Shown in pieces: positions 26,229-34,388 of a stretch of 64,000 nucleotides of DNA. Origin of the DNA: Pedobacter fastidiosus (GTDB taxonomy: Bacteria > Bacteroidota > Bacteroidia > Sphingobacteriales > Sphingobacteriaceae); NCBI RefSeq assembly GCF_014306625.1, contig NZ_JACRYL010000003.1, positions 91,132 to 155,131 on the forward strand, written 5' to 3'. Every line of letters starts with the position of its first letter. Position 1 is the first letter of the stretch. A model generated the notes under the pieces. It ran no database searches. It saw only the letters and a list, made by a program, of their open reading frames with translations, and was not told the DNA's origin. The position numbers were made by a program, and so were the translations under genes.

Positions 26229-26915
26229 CTACAAATTTTCGAAGCGCTCCCAAAAACCATCGATAGGCAATTTTGCAAAAATATTAACAGGCTCCTTTTT
26301 AACAGGGTGCTCGAATCTTAATCTTCGGGCATGTAGACAAATACTACCTTTTCTACTTCCTCTTGGATAGCCATATTTATTATCGCCAACAATAGGACAG
26401 CCCATTGAAGAAAGCTGAACCCGTATTTGATGCGAACGGCCTGTTAGTGGATCTACTTCTAATAAATAATAATCGCCTACTTTTGCAACCAACCGATAGG
26501 AAAGTTCGGCTCTTTGACTGCCTTCAACCTCCGAATTATAATAAGTGACCACATTTTTTTGTGGATTTTTAATTAACCAATGAACTAAAGTTGCCGATTC
26601 AATCTCTGGCTTATTACGAACTACAGCCCAATAGGTTTTCTTAACCTCTCGGTTTTTAAAAACTGCGTTCATCCGTTCTAATGCTTTACTGGTTTTAGCG
26701 AAAAGGATAACGCCACTAACTGGTCTATCTAAACGATGTACAACACCTAAAAATGCCCCATTAGGTTTATTATACTTTTTAGCAATGTACTTCTTTACCT
26801 GTTCATCCAAAGGTTCATCACCAGTTTCATCAACCTGCACAATATCGCCTGCCCTTTTATTAATGGCGATTAGATGATTGTCTTCAAAAAGTATGTCTTT
26901 ATCAGTTATTGGCAT
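26229..26915 (-). CDS. RluA-family RNA pseudouridine synthase
   Basis: A 228-residue enzyme that isomerises uridine to pseudouridine in rRNA or tRNA. The catalytic motif HRLDRPVSG gives Asp63, and GRSHQIRVQLSSMGCPIVGD and ICLHARRLRFEHP follow as in RluA/RluC/RluD. It has no S4 domain, so it belongs to the short RluA-like class. The target site cannot be predicted. Its start codon directly adjoins one unit of a palindromic repeat pair. The next gene upstream, panB, is on the same strand. Confidence 0.92.
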   Translation of the reverse strand: MPITDKDILFEDNHLIAINKRAGDIVQVDETGDEPLDEQVKKYIAKKYNKPNGAFLGVVHRLDRPVSGVILFAKTSKALERMNAVFKNREVKKTYWAVVRNKPEIESATLVHWLIKNPQKNVVTYYNSEVEGSQRAELSYRLVAKVGDYYLLEVDPLTGRSHQIRVQLSSMGCPIVGDNKYGYPRGSRKGSICLHARRLRFEHPVKKEPVNIFAKLPIDGFWERFENL

Positions 26916-27061
26916 AACCCCTCCGCCCCTAAAGGGGAACTTGATTTTCTATCGTTCATATAATACTAATACTTTGTGATCGCTATTTCCATTTTGCCAT
27001 TTGCGTTAAGGAGATATTTCCGTCTCGCTTGTAGCTCCCCCTTTAGGGGGCTGGGGGGCTA
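26916..27061. repeat. REPIN-like inverted repeat pair, copy 2
   Basis: Two units in opposite orientation (about 26916-26940 and 27032-27061) share the layout of the pairs at 769-893 and 30345-30488. The right unit begins on the TAG stop of panB (on the minus strand), and the left unit abuts the start codon of the RluA-family gene. The interior of about 90 bp is unrelated to that of the other copies. Confidence 0.75.
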
Positions 27062-27874
27062 ATACTGTTCTTTATCGTTAGGAAAATCATTTGCCTTCAC
27101 ATCGCGGATGTAAGATTGCGCAGCACCCAAAATTTCATCATATAAATTAATGTATTGACGCAAAAAACGAGGTTTAAATCCCTTCGTTAAACCAATCATA
27201 TCATTAACCACTAAAACCTGTCCGTCACAATCTGGCCCAGCGCCAATTCCAATAGTTGGTATCTGAATGCTTTCAGAAACTACTTTTCCTAAAGAAGCAG
27301 GGATTTTCTCCAAAACGATTGCAAAACAACCAGCATTTTGTAAAGCTAAAGCGTCGATTTTTAATTTATTAGCCTCTTCTTCTTCTTTTGCACGAACAGT
27401 ATAAGTTCCAAATTTATAAATAGATTGGGGCGTAAGTCCTAAATGGCCCATTACCGGAATCCCAGCTGTAATTATCCTTTGAACGGATTCGATAATTTCT
27501 TCACCACCCTCCAATTTAACACCATGGGCACCAGATTCTTTCATAATTCTAATGGCCGAATTCAAAGCTTCTTTTGAATTTCCCTGATAGGAGCCAAAAG
27601 GTAAATCTACCACTACAAAGGCACGTTTAACCGCTCTAATTACCGAAGCAGCGTGATAAATCATTTGATCCAAAGTAATTGGCAGGGTGGTTTCATGACC
27701 AGCCATTACATTTGAAGCAGAATCGCCAACAAGCAAAACGTCTAATCCGGCATCGTCCAAAATGGTAGCCATAGAATAATCGTAAGCAGTAAGCATAGAT
27801 ATTTTTTCACCACGTTGTTTCATTTCTTGCAAAATGTGTGTGGTTATTCGCTTAATTTCTTTGTGTACTGACAT
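27059..27874 (-). CDS. panB: 3-methyl-2-oxobutanoate hydroxymethyltransferase
   Basis: The first committed enzyme of pantothenate (and so coenzyme A) synthesis. It transfers a hydroxymethyl group from 5,10-methylene-tetrahydrofolate to 2-oxoisovalerate. The 271 residues show the PanB motifs: [26 protein letters not shown] near 27-52 with its metal-binding aspartates, [10 protein letters not shown], and [19 protein letters not shown] chose ATG 27874. A TTG 21 bp upstream overlaps a TAnnTTTG element. No other pantothenate gene is nearby. Confidence 0.96.
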   Translation of the reverse strand: MSVHKEIKRITTHILQEMKQRGEKISMLTAYDYSMATILDDAGLDVLLVGDSASNVMAGHETTLPITLDQMIYHAASVIRAVKRAFVVVDLPFGSYQGNSKEALNSAIRIMKESGAHGVKLEGGEEIIESVQRIITAGIPVMGHLGLTPQSIYKFGTYTVRAKEEEEANKLKIDALALQNAGCFAIVLEKIPASLGKVVSESIQIPTIGIGAGPDCDGQVLVVNDMIGLTKGFKPRFLRQYINLYDEILGAAQSYIRDVKANDFPNDKEQY

Positions 27875-27892
27875 GGGTTTTGTTTTGTACTC

Positions 27893-27900
27893 CAAAAGTA
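27893..27900 (-). promoter_or_regulatory. Probable -7 promoter element of panB
   Basis: On the minus strand this reads TACTTTTG, fitting TAnnTTTG, 18 bp before the panB ATG. Dispersed CTTTGGTC repeats lie immediately upstream. Confidence 0.5.
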
Positions 27901-27910
27901 TTGATTTTTA

Positions 27911-27968
27911 TTTAAGCAGAAAGACCAAAGCGAAATGATGATAGCGAAAAGACCAAAGACCAAAGCAA
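27911..27968. repeat. GACCAAAGC-type short repeats upstream of panB
   Basis: Three variants of AAAGACCAAAGC lie in tandem. They are related to units at 14456, 39457 and 59262. On the minus strand they read GCTTTGGTCTTT and lie just upstream of the panB promoter. Confidence 0.6.
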
Positions 27969-28144
27969 AAGGTTTAATGGATTTATTTATAAATGCTCCT
28001 TACTTAAAAAACAGCTTAAAATGCCTCGTTCACTTACCAGAAGTTGTACATGATTATATGCGAAATTTAAACAGTTTCCTATTCTTTCTGTATTTAGCTT
28101 CACCCTTATTTCACATTTCTTTTTAGATTCCCATTCTTAAAACC

Positions 28145-28152
28145 TATCTTTG
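28145..28152 (+). promoter_or_regulatory. -7 promoter element of carA
   Basis: TATCTTTG fits TAnnTTTG. It would give a leader of about 110 nt before the carA ATG at 28271. The leader holds no recognisable riboswitch. Confidence 0.5.
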
Positions 28153-28270
28153 TACCCCGAAATGGAAGGGATATATTCATCTTTTTTTGCACCCCGCAAA
28201 AACAGCTTTAGTGCTGAGAGCATCTCTTTTTTCAACTCTTTTTTAAATCAAAATCCATATTGTAATTACC

Positions 28271-29383
28271 ATGACTAACTACACCAAGTTACCTGCGATT
28301 TTATTACTGGCCGATGGCACAGTTTTTTACGGCAAAGCAGCCGGGAAAATTGGAACCACTACTGGCGAAATTTGTTTTAATACCGGCATGACAGGTTACC
28401 AGGAAATTTTTACCGATCCAAGTTATTTTGGACAAATAATGGTTACCACAAATTCGCATATCGGGAACTATGGAATCCAGAAAGATGAAATTGAATCTGA
28501 ATCGATAAAAATTGCTGGTTTGGTTTGTAAAAACTACAACATTGTTTATAGCCGTAAACAGGCTACGGAATCTATTCAAGATTATTTCCAGAATGATAAC
28601 TTAGTTGCCATTTCTGATATTGATACTAGAGCTTTAGTTCGCCATATTAGAGACAAAGGTGCAATGAATGCTATTATCTCATCAGAAATTACAGATTTAG
28701 ATGAATTGAAACAGAAATTGGCTGAGGTTCCATCAATGGAAGGCTTAGAGCTTTCATCTAAAGTGAGCACAACTGAACCTTATTTCTACGGAAATCCTGA
28801 TGCAAGTTTAAAAGTTGCCGCACTAGATTTAGGGATTAAGAAAAACATTCTTCGCAGTTTCGAAAATCGTGATATTTATGTTCAAGTTTTCCCAGCAAAA
28901 ACAAAATTTGCTGAAATGGAAAAATTTAATCCCGATGGTTATTTTATTTCAAACGGCCCCGGCGATCCTTCAGTAATGCCTTACGCAGTTGAAACTATAA
29001 AAGAAATTTTAGCTGAAGATAAACCTTTGTTCGGCATTTGCTTAGGTCACCAATTGTTGGCTGAAGCGAATGATATAGGCACAATGAAAATGTTTAATGG
29101 TCACCGTGGATTAAATCATCCGGTAAAAAATATCATTAAAAATCATTGCGAAGTTACTTCTCAAAATCATGGTTTCGGTGTTATTCCTGATGAAGTTAGA
29201 AACTCCGATAAAGTTGAGATTACGCACGTAAACTTAAACGATAAATCTATCGAAGGAATTCGTGTTAAAGGTAAAAAAGCATTTTCAGTTCAATATCATC
29301 CAGAATCTTCTCCAGGCCCTCACGATTCTCGTTATTTATTCGACGATTTCGTTGACGTAATGAAAGGCGATCTAGTTTGGTAA
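28271..29383 (+). CDS. carA: Carbamoyl-phosphate synthase small (glutaminase) subunit
   Basis: The 370-residue subunit hydrolyses glutamine and passes ammonia to the large subunit for carbamoyl phosphate, used in pyrimidine and arginine synthesis. The N-terminal CPSase small domain (about 8-135) has ADGTVFYGKAAG and GEICFNTGMTGYQEIFTDPSYFGQ. The C-terminal class I glutamine amidotransferase (about 185-365) has nucleophile Cys257 in FGICLGHQ and the His/Glu pair in YHPESSPGPHD. The large subunit gene is not adjacent; an ABC transporter follows after a strong terminator. Confidence 0.97.
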   Translation: MTNYTKLPAILLLADGTVFYGKAAGKIGTTTGEICFNTGMTGYQEIFTDPSYFGQIMVTTNSHIGNYGIQKDEIESESIKIAGLVCKNYNIVYSRKQATESIQDYFQNDNLVAISDIDTRALVRHIRDKGAMNAIISSEITDLDELKQKLAEVPSMEGLELSSKVSTTEPYFYGNPDASLKVAALDLGIKKNILRSFENRDIYVQVFPAKTKFAEMEKFNPDGYFISNGPGDPSVMPYAVETIKEILAEDKPLFGICLGHQLLAEANDIGTMKMFNGHRGLNHPVKNIIKNHCEVTSQNHGFGVIPDEVRNSDKVEITHVNLNDKSIEGIRVKGKKAFSVQYHPESSPGPHDSRYLFDDFVDVMKGDLVW

Positions 29384-29428
29384 TTTAAGCATTAATGTAA
29401 AAGCTTAAAAACTAAAATTTTACATATC

Positions 29429-29482
29429 AAATCTGCGAATCTGTGGCTATGTTAAGCTGAAGATTCGCAGATTTTTTTTATT
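29429..29482 (+). terminator. Rho-independent terminator of carA
   Basis: A perfect 14-bp stem (29429-29442 with 29461-29474), an 18-nt loop and a long T-run. Confidence 0.85.
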
Positions 29483-29582
29483 ATGAGCTTCTTACCTACT
29501 AAAAACATCATTTTACCGACATTTTAATCTCATTGTAATAAAATTCATTTTCTATTCATCTAAAGCTCCTTACATTAGTAAT

Positions 29583-30347
29583 ATGGAAACAAAAAAGGCC
29601 ATTATCAGCGTAACTAATCTGGTAAAAAAATATGATGATTTTGTTGCGGTTCAAGGCTTAAGCTTTGAGGTTTACGAAAACGAAATTTTTGGTTTGCTCG
29701 GTCCAAATGGAGCTGGCAAGACCACCACTTTAGAGATCATCGAAACCTTAAGAGAAAAAACATCAGGCGAAATTATTGTTGATGGTTTTTCGGTTGATAA
29801 ACATGCTCAAAGCATCAAAAAAATTATTGGCGTTCAATTGCAGGCCGCAGGTTATTATCCGAACTTAAACCTTATAGAACTGTTAGAACTTTTTGCAGGT
29901 TTATATGGAGCTGATGTAAAGCCTATGGAAATGCTCGAAAAAGTAAATCTCCAGGATAAGGCCAAAGCAAAATATAAAGCACTTTCTGGCGGACAAAAAC
30001 AGCGTTTCTCTATAGCAACTACTTTAATTAATCAGCCCAAAATTATTTTTCTGGATGAACCAACTACAGGATTAGATCCTCAGGCAAGAAGAAACCTTTG
30101 GGATTTGATTACTGAAATAAGAGATGCAGGAACGACCGTTGTAATTACCACGCACTATATGGACGAAGCCGAACAACTTTGCGACCGAGTAGCATTTGTA
30201 GAGCGAGGTCAAATCATTGCTTTAGATACTCCCGATAACTTAATTGATAAGTTGGTAAATAGTGGTTTTGAACGCAAGAAAGAAGTTAAAAAAGCAAACC
30301 TAGAGGATGTTTTTATTAATTTGACTGGAAAAGAATGGCGGGAGTAA
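29583..30347 (+). CDS. ABC-2 type transporter, ATP-binding protein
   Basis: A 254-residue ATPase subunit. It has Walker A GPNGAGKTT, a Q-loop (VQLQAAGYYPNL), the signature LSGGQKQRFSIA, Walker B KIIFLDEPTTGLDP and the H-loop TTHYMDEAEQ, as in DrrA/NatA-like exporters. It energises the permease encoded next. The substrate (drug, lipid or polysaccharide) cannot be read. Its TAA stop coincides with the first bases of a palindromic repeat pair that fills the gap to the permease gene. Confidence 0.94.
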   Translation: METKKAIISVTNLVKKYDDFVAVQGLSFEVYENEIFGLLGPNGAGKTTTLEIIETLREKTSGEIIVDGFSVDKHAQSIKKIIGVQLQAAGYYPNLNLIELLELFAGLYGADVKPMEMLEKVNLQDKAKAKYKALSGGQKQRFSIATTLINQPKIIFLDEPTTGLDPQARRNLWDLITEIRDAGTTVVITTHYMDEAEQLCDRVAFVERGQIIALDTPDNLIDKLVNSGFERKKEVKKANLEDVFINLTGKEWRE

Positions 30348-30488
30348 CCCCCCAGCCCCTCAAGGGGAAGCTAAAAGCTAGATGGAAATAGAGTTGCAAA
30401 AAAGCAAAGACAGCATAAATAAAACATAAAAAAACTATACTTATATGAATACTGGAAATTCAAACTCCCCTTTAGGGGCTGGGGGTTA
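30345..30488. repeat. REPIN-like inverted repeat pair, copy 3, extending into a coding region
   Basis: The left unit (about 30345-30371) starts on the TAA stop of the ABC ATPase. The inverted right unit (about 30464-30488) lies inside the permease reading frame at codons 7-15. Layout and spacing match the pairs at 769-893 and 26916-27061. Confidence 0.75.
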
Positions 30489-31554
30489 CAGCAATACAAA
30501 AGCAACATTAGCCCTTGCAAAAGCGAGTTTCCGCTCCATTATACGGAGTCCGTCGGCAGTGGTTTTTACTTTGGCATTCCCCCTAATATTTATACTGGTT
30601 TTTGGATTTTTAGGTGGTGGTGGAACACATATTGATGTAGGCATAACGCCCGGTTCTGACATGAAAAACCCGGTAATAGGGATGCTTGAAAAAACTGGCA
30701 TGATCCGTTTGGTTAAAAACAAATCAAAAACCGACTATGATAAACTTCTTGAAAAAGGTAACGTAGATGCCATGATTGATGTGCACAGAAAAGTAAACTC
30801 TGTTGCCTACTCTGTAAATGTTGTTTATACCTCAGCATCAATGGATAAAGGCAATATTTTAAAATCGGTTTTGAATAATCTCTTTTATGACAAAAACCTA
30901 AAACCATCAGTTGCAGAAATTAAGGAAAGTACGGTTCAAGGTCGTGAATATAAAACCATAGATTTTATTTTACCTGGCCAATTAGGCTTCTCTCTACTTA
31001 GTACTGGTGTATTCGGTACTGCATTTGTGTTCTTAAGCTTGCGCCAAACGCTTGTAATTAAACGATTTTTTGCCACGCCTGTTAAACGATCAAGCATTGT
31101 GATTGGAGAAGGCATAGCCAGAATTGGTTTTGCTTTAATTGGTGCATTATTTATTATATTAATTGGTCACTTCTTTTTTGAATTTACACTCGTCCATGGA
31201 GCACTCACGGTCGTCAATATGCTCATACTGGCAACTCTTGGTGTAATTGTTTTTATGGGTTTTGGTTTTATCATATCAGGAGTTGCTAAAAATGAAAGTA
31301 TGGTTCCTCCTATCTCGAATATTGTAACCTTGCCTCAATTTTTATTATCGGGTACATTCTTTTCAATCGAGGCTTTTCCAACCTGGTTGCAACCCATAAG
31401 TAGAGCTTTGCCATTAACGTATTTAAATGATGCGATGCGTAAAGTTGCTTTTGAGGGAATGGGCTTGTGGGATGTTAAATTTCAGATTATGATTCTTTTA
31501 CTTTGGGGAATAGGCATTTATGCCGTGGCTGTTAAAGTCTTTAAATGGGAGTAA
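30445..31554 (+). CDS. ABC-2 type transporter, permease protein
   Basis: A membrane subunit of 369 residues with a first membrane helix (about 35-55, VVFTLAFPLIFILVFGFLG), a large extracytoplasmic loop (about 57-175), then five helices (about 178-365). This is the ABC2_membrane layout, with the family's GFGFIISGVAKNE region and LPLTYLNDAMR near the C-terminus. It pairs with the ATPase just upstream. The N-terminus is odd: codons 7-15 come from a dispersed palindromic repeat (SPLGAGGY). No in-frame start exists between it and the conserved ALAKASFRSIIRSP region, so ATG 30445 is the likely start. The first about 17 residues may be a recent addition. Confidence 0.9.
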   Translation: MNTGNSNSPLGAGGYSNTKATLALAKASFRSIIRSPSAVVFTLAFPLIFILVFGFLGGGGTHIDVGITPGSDMKNPVIGMLEKTGMIRLVKNKSKTDYDKLLEKGNVDAMIDVHRKVNSVAYSVNVVYTSASMDKGNILKSVLNNLFYDKNLKPSVAEIKESTVQGREYKTIDFILPGQLGFSLLSTGVFGTAFVFLSLRQTLVIKRFFATPVKRSSIVIGEGIARIGFALIGALFIILIGHFFFEFTLVHGALTVVNMLILATLGVIVFMGFGFIISGVAKNESMVPPISNIVTLPQFLLSGTFFSIEAFPTWLQPISRALPLTYLNDAMRKVAFEGMGLWDVKFQIMILLLWGIGIYAVAVKVFKWE

Positions 31555-31578
31555 CAACTTTATAGAAAATATATTTTT

Positions 31579-31670
31579 AATATCGGATAGAAATAAAATA
31601 ACATTATCCGATATTTTTGTTAAAGATTTATTAATATCGGATAAGTGCTTTTTAATCCGAAACGATATTA
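31579..31670 (+). promoter_or_regulatory. Repeated operator-like motif AATATCGGATAA upstream of fic
   Basis: The 12-mer occurs as AATATCGGATAG at 31579-31590, inverted at 31604-31615 and direct at 31633-31644. A degenerate palindrome (TAATCCGAAACGATATTA) follows at 31653-31670, touching the -7 element TACATTTG (31672-31679). The first pair can also form a stem followed by T-residues and may end the ABC transcript. The array looks like an operator for the Fic protein's own DNA-binding domain (inferred). Confidence 0.6.
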
Positions 31671-31682
31671 GTACATTTGGGG

Positions 31683-32639
31683 GTGTGGAAATTTGATTTG
31701 ACAGATATTGAAGAATTACAACCTCAAATTGACAGGCTGTATGAGAAAAAAGCAAAGCTTGATGAATCAAGGCCTCTGCCAAATAGCGCCCTACAAAGAA
31801 TCAAAACTGATCTGAGTTTAGAATGGACATATAACTCGAATAGTATAGAAGGCAATACCCTTAGCCTAAAAGAAACCCAAATGGTTTTGCAAGAAGGCAT
31901 GACGGTTAAAGGCAAATCGCTTCGAGAGCACTTTGAGGTTTACAATCACGAAAAAGCCATTGATTATTTATACACACTTGTTAAGGATAGTTATACGATA
32001 AGAAGTATCGATATTCTTTCTCTTCATGGTTTAGTTTTACGCAGTATAGAAGATGATTTTGCTGGTCGGTTAAGAAATGGTGGTGTACGCATAATCGGGG
32101 CAAATTTTACTCCTCCAAATGCAAATAAGGTTTCTGATTTATTGGATGAACTCATTTCATTTGTGAACGATAATACATCTGGCTTAAATGATGTGATGAT
32201 GGCTACTTTATTTCACCATAAGTTAGTTTGGATTCATCCTTTTTTTGATGGCAATGGTCGCACGGTACGCCTTGCAATGAATTTGCTCCTAATGCGAAAA
32301 GGGTTTCCACCTGCCATTATTTTAAAAAATGATAGAAAAAAATATTACGAAGCGCTTAATCAAGCAAACAAAGGGAGTTATCATAAATTGTGTTTATTAA
32401 TGATTCAGGCCATTGAACGCTCGTTAAACATTTACCTTAACGCAATGCCTAATAATACTTATGGCGAGTACGAAACCATTTCACATATCGTTTCTGAACC
32501 AGAATTTAAATATGGCCAAGAATATGTGAGTTTGCTTGCCCGCCAAGGTAAAATAGACGCATACAAAGAAGGCCGAAACTGGTTAACAACCAAAGAAGCT
32601 ATTACTAATTATGTAAAAAACAGAAAGCGAGAACGTTAA
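31683..32639 (+). CDS. Fic family protein with N-terminal inhibitory motif and C-terminal DNA-binding domain
   Basis: A protein of 318 residues. The Fic core has the catalytic motif HPFFDGNGR (His185), which in active members transfers AMP to a target hydroxyl. An inhibitory helix with S..xE-G (Ser52, Glu56 in NSNSIEGN) precedes the core, so it is a class II Fic and autoinhibited. The last about 55 residues (YVSLLARQGKIDAYKEGRNW) look like an excisionase/MerR-type HTH. Start choice is uncertain: GTG 31683 is used because the upstream TTG 31677 lies inside a TACATTTG promoter element. No antitoxin gene is adjacent, and the array of repeats upstream suggests autoregulation. Confidence 0.88.
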   Translation: MWKFDLTDIEELQPQIDRLYEKKAKLDESRPLPNSALQRIKTDLSLEWTYNSNSIEGNTLSLKETQMVLQEGMTVKGKSLREHFEVYNHEKAIDYLYTLVKDSYTIRSIDILSLHGLVLRSIEDDFAGRLRNGGVRIIGANFTPPNANKVSDLLDELISFVNDNTSGLNDVMMATLFHHKLVWIHPFFDGNGRTVRLAMNLLLMRKGFPPAIILKNDRKKYYEALNQANKGSYHKLCLLMIQAIERSLNIYLNAMPNNTYGEYETISHIVSEPEFKYGQEYVSLLARQGKIDAYKEGRNWLTTKEAITNYVKNRKRER

Positions 32640-32695
32640 CCTTTTTTAACTTTTGATAATTAGATATTGAAGTATTTTTACCGAAAATATTTACA

Positions 32696-33379
32696 ATGAA
32701 AAACATCCTCGTTTTCTGTTTCCTATTATTTGCATCAGGTTACGCTAAAGCACAATTTAAATTTCTTGCATTAAACAGTTCCAATCAATACAAGGCCAAA
32801 ATTTTTGTAGCCAATTGTGCCGATGGCAATTGTGGTGGAAAAGCCACGATTATTCTTTACGATAAGGCAACTGAGGCAGAATTGCAGACTTTCAATTCTA
32901 TTGATTTGGATTTTTCTTTAACTGAAAAGCAAAATGCAAATCTCGGATGGTTAGATTTAGGCAAGTATCAAACTCCTTTAATTTTTGGCGATTTTAATTT
33001 CGATGGCTTAGAAGATATCGCAGTTAGAAATGGAAGTAATGGCGCTTATAGCGGGCCATCATACGATGTTTATCTGAATAGCATTGGAAATAAATTTATC
33101 CTAAACAAAGAACTTACAAAACTGGCAAGTGAAAATTTGGGTATGTTTGATGTAGATCGAAAATTAAAACAACTTGCCATCCATCAAAAGGATGGTTGTT
33201 GCTATGATAAAACAATCAATTATAATTTTGACGATAAGAAAGGGCTAATTGAAGTATCTTCTGTTATTGAAGATTCGAGTATTGGAGATGATGTAACCGT
33301 AATTACTCAAAAAATAGTTGAAGGAAAAGTTAAAAAAACAGTGCAGAAATTTAAAATAAAGGATTACTACAAACAATAA
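32696..33379 (+). CDS. Secreted protein with FG-GAP/VCBS-like calcium-binding segment
   Basis: A 227-residue secreted protein with a signal peptide (about 1-19, ending AKAQ). A central GDFNFDGLEDIAVRNGSNG segment (about 98-116) matches the Asp-rich loop of FG-GAP/VCBS repeats and of XAC2610-like proteins. A Cys-rich stretch (NCADGNCGG) and a CCYD motif (about 167) could form disulfides. The role is unknown. It follows fic by 56 bp on the same strand but has no functional link that I can see. Confidence 0.75.
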   Translation: MKNILVFCFLLFASGYAKAQFKFLALNSSNQYKAKIFVANCADGNCGGKATIILYDKATEAELQTFNSIDLDFSLTEKQNANLGWLDLGKYQTPLIFGDFNFDGLEDIAVRNGSNGAYSGPSYDVYLNSIGNKFILNKELTKLASENLGMFDVDRKLKQLAIHQKDGCCYDKTINYNFDDKKGLIEVSSVIEDSSIGDDVTVITQKIVEGKVKKTVQKFKIKDYYKQ

Positions 33380-33397
33380 TTTTGCAGTAATTCTTTG

Positions 33398-33973
33398 TTA
33401 TAATGCAGCCTTAACTAAGAATGGAAGAATTTCCTTTTGAAAACTCACAAAGTTTTTGCGAACATCAGAATCGCTTACAGAAGTAAAAGCAAAAGAAAAA
33501 ACAATACTCTTACTTGCTTTTAACAAAAAGGCTAACCCTTCTCGCCTTGCGGGATTATTTTTAAAGTTATCCAATTGAAGATAAGCCGCTAAAAGCAACG
33601 CTTCCAATTGATCAGATAAATGCTTTAAAAATTCTTGTGAGTTTGCATTTTCTCGAACAAAATCCCAGCCGATAAATTCATTACAAGCCGTAAAAGAAAG
33701 TCTGCTGGTTTTCATTACTAAAGCCTTCAAGTGCTCCTCTTCTGATGCGTAGCTCAATTTATTGTGCAGTATTTCATGAAGATTCGAGTCTAGATAATCC
33801 ATTAAGATGCTATCTAAAACCTGCTCTTTACTTTCAAAGTATTTATAAATGGTTGCTTTGGCTATTCGAGCTTTTTTAGCAATTTCGTTTACACTGGTTT
33901 TGTGGTATCCGTATTTTCTAAAAAGTTCTTTAGCGGCTTTTTTTACTGTTTCTTTAATTTTTTCAGCTTCCAT
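33398..33973 (-). CDS. TetR/AcrR-family transcriptional regulator
   Basis: A 191-residue repressor with an N-terminal TetR HTH (about 9-55, ELFRKYGYHKTSVNEIAKKARIAKATIYKYF) and an all-helical ligand domain of unknown specificity. It is encoded on the minus strand 2 bp downstream of a Rieske-like lipoprotein gene and pheS, so it may be co-transcribed with them. No efflux or transport gene that it might control is directly divergent. Target unknown. Confidence 0.92.
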   Translation of the reverse strand: MEAEKIKETVKKAAKELFRKYGYHKTSVNEIAKKARIAKATIYKYFESKEQVLDSILMDYLDSNLHEILHNKLSYASEEEHLKALVMKTSRLSFTACNEFIGWDFVRENANSQEFLKHLSDQLEALLLAAYLQLDNFKNNPARREGLAFLLKASKSIVFSFAFTSVSDSDVRKNFVSFQKEILPFLVKAAL

Positions 33974-33975
33974 TT

Positions 33976-34386
33976 TTAATTGCTTACCCGTATTGTATTT
34001 CCTGTAATCCCTACAGTGTACTGTTTTAAATATTTTACTGCTGGAGCTTTAGCAGGACTTCCATCTTCGAGCAAAAATTTTGCACCCGAACATGGATCAG
34101 TAACCGTGATATTAGAGTCATCAACGGTAACTGCGCATTTATTTTGTGGATTAACCGAACTGCATCTATCGTAAGCCAAGTATTTTCCAGCCACGTTTCT
34201 ATATAAAATTAAACCAGAAATACCATAACCATTAACTACAATTGCTTTACCAGAGCTCAAACCTGTTAAACTTGGATCGGTTAAAAGCGTGCTGTAATTT
34301 ACGGCTACTTCTGGAATAAAATCATCTTCCTTACCGCAACCGGTAAAGAGAATAAATACGAACAATATGCTAAGTAAGTATCTCAT
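33976..34386 (-). CDS. Lipoprotein with a degenerate Rieske-like fold
   Basis: A 136-residue lipoprotein (lipid Cys17 in LFTGCGKED). The sequence around YDRCSSVNPQNKC and DPCSGAKFLLEDGSPAKAPA follows the Rieske pattern (C-x-H ... C-x-x-H, then GS.F...DG....GPA). Both ligand histidines are replaced, so a normal [2Fe-2S] cluster is unlikely. The extra cysteines could bind something else or form disulfides. It sits 2 bp downstream of pheS and 2 bp upstream of the TetR gene, all on the minus strand. Function unknown. Confidence 0.75.
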   Translation of the reverse strand: MRYLLSILFVFILFTGCGKEDDFIPEVAVNYSTLLTDPSLTGLSSGKAIVVNGYGISGLILYRNVAGKYLAYDRCSSVNPQNKCAVTVDDSNITVTDPCSGAKFLLEDGSPAKAPAVKYLKQYTVGITGNTIRVSN

Positions 34387-34388
34387 TA

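Noticed and set aside
27935..28126. Open frame between panB and carA
   Set aside because: Its first codons are the dispersed GACCAAAGC repeats and the rest is hydrophobic chance sequence; no clear translation start.
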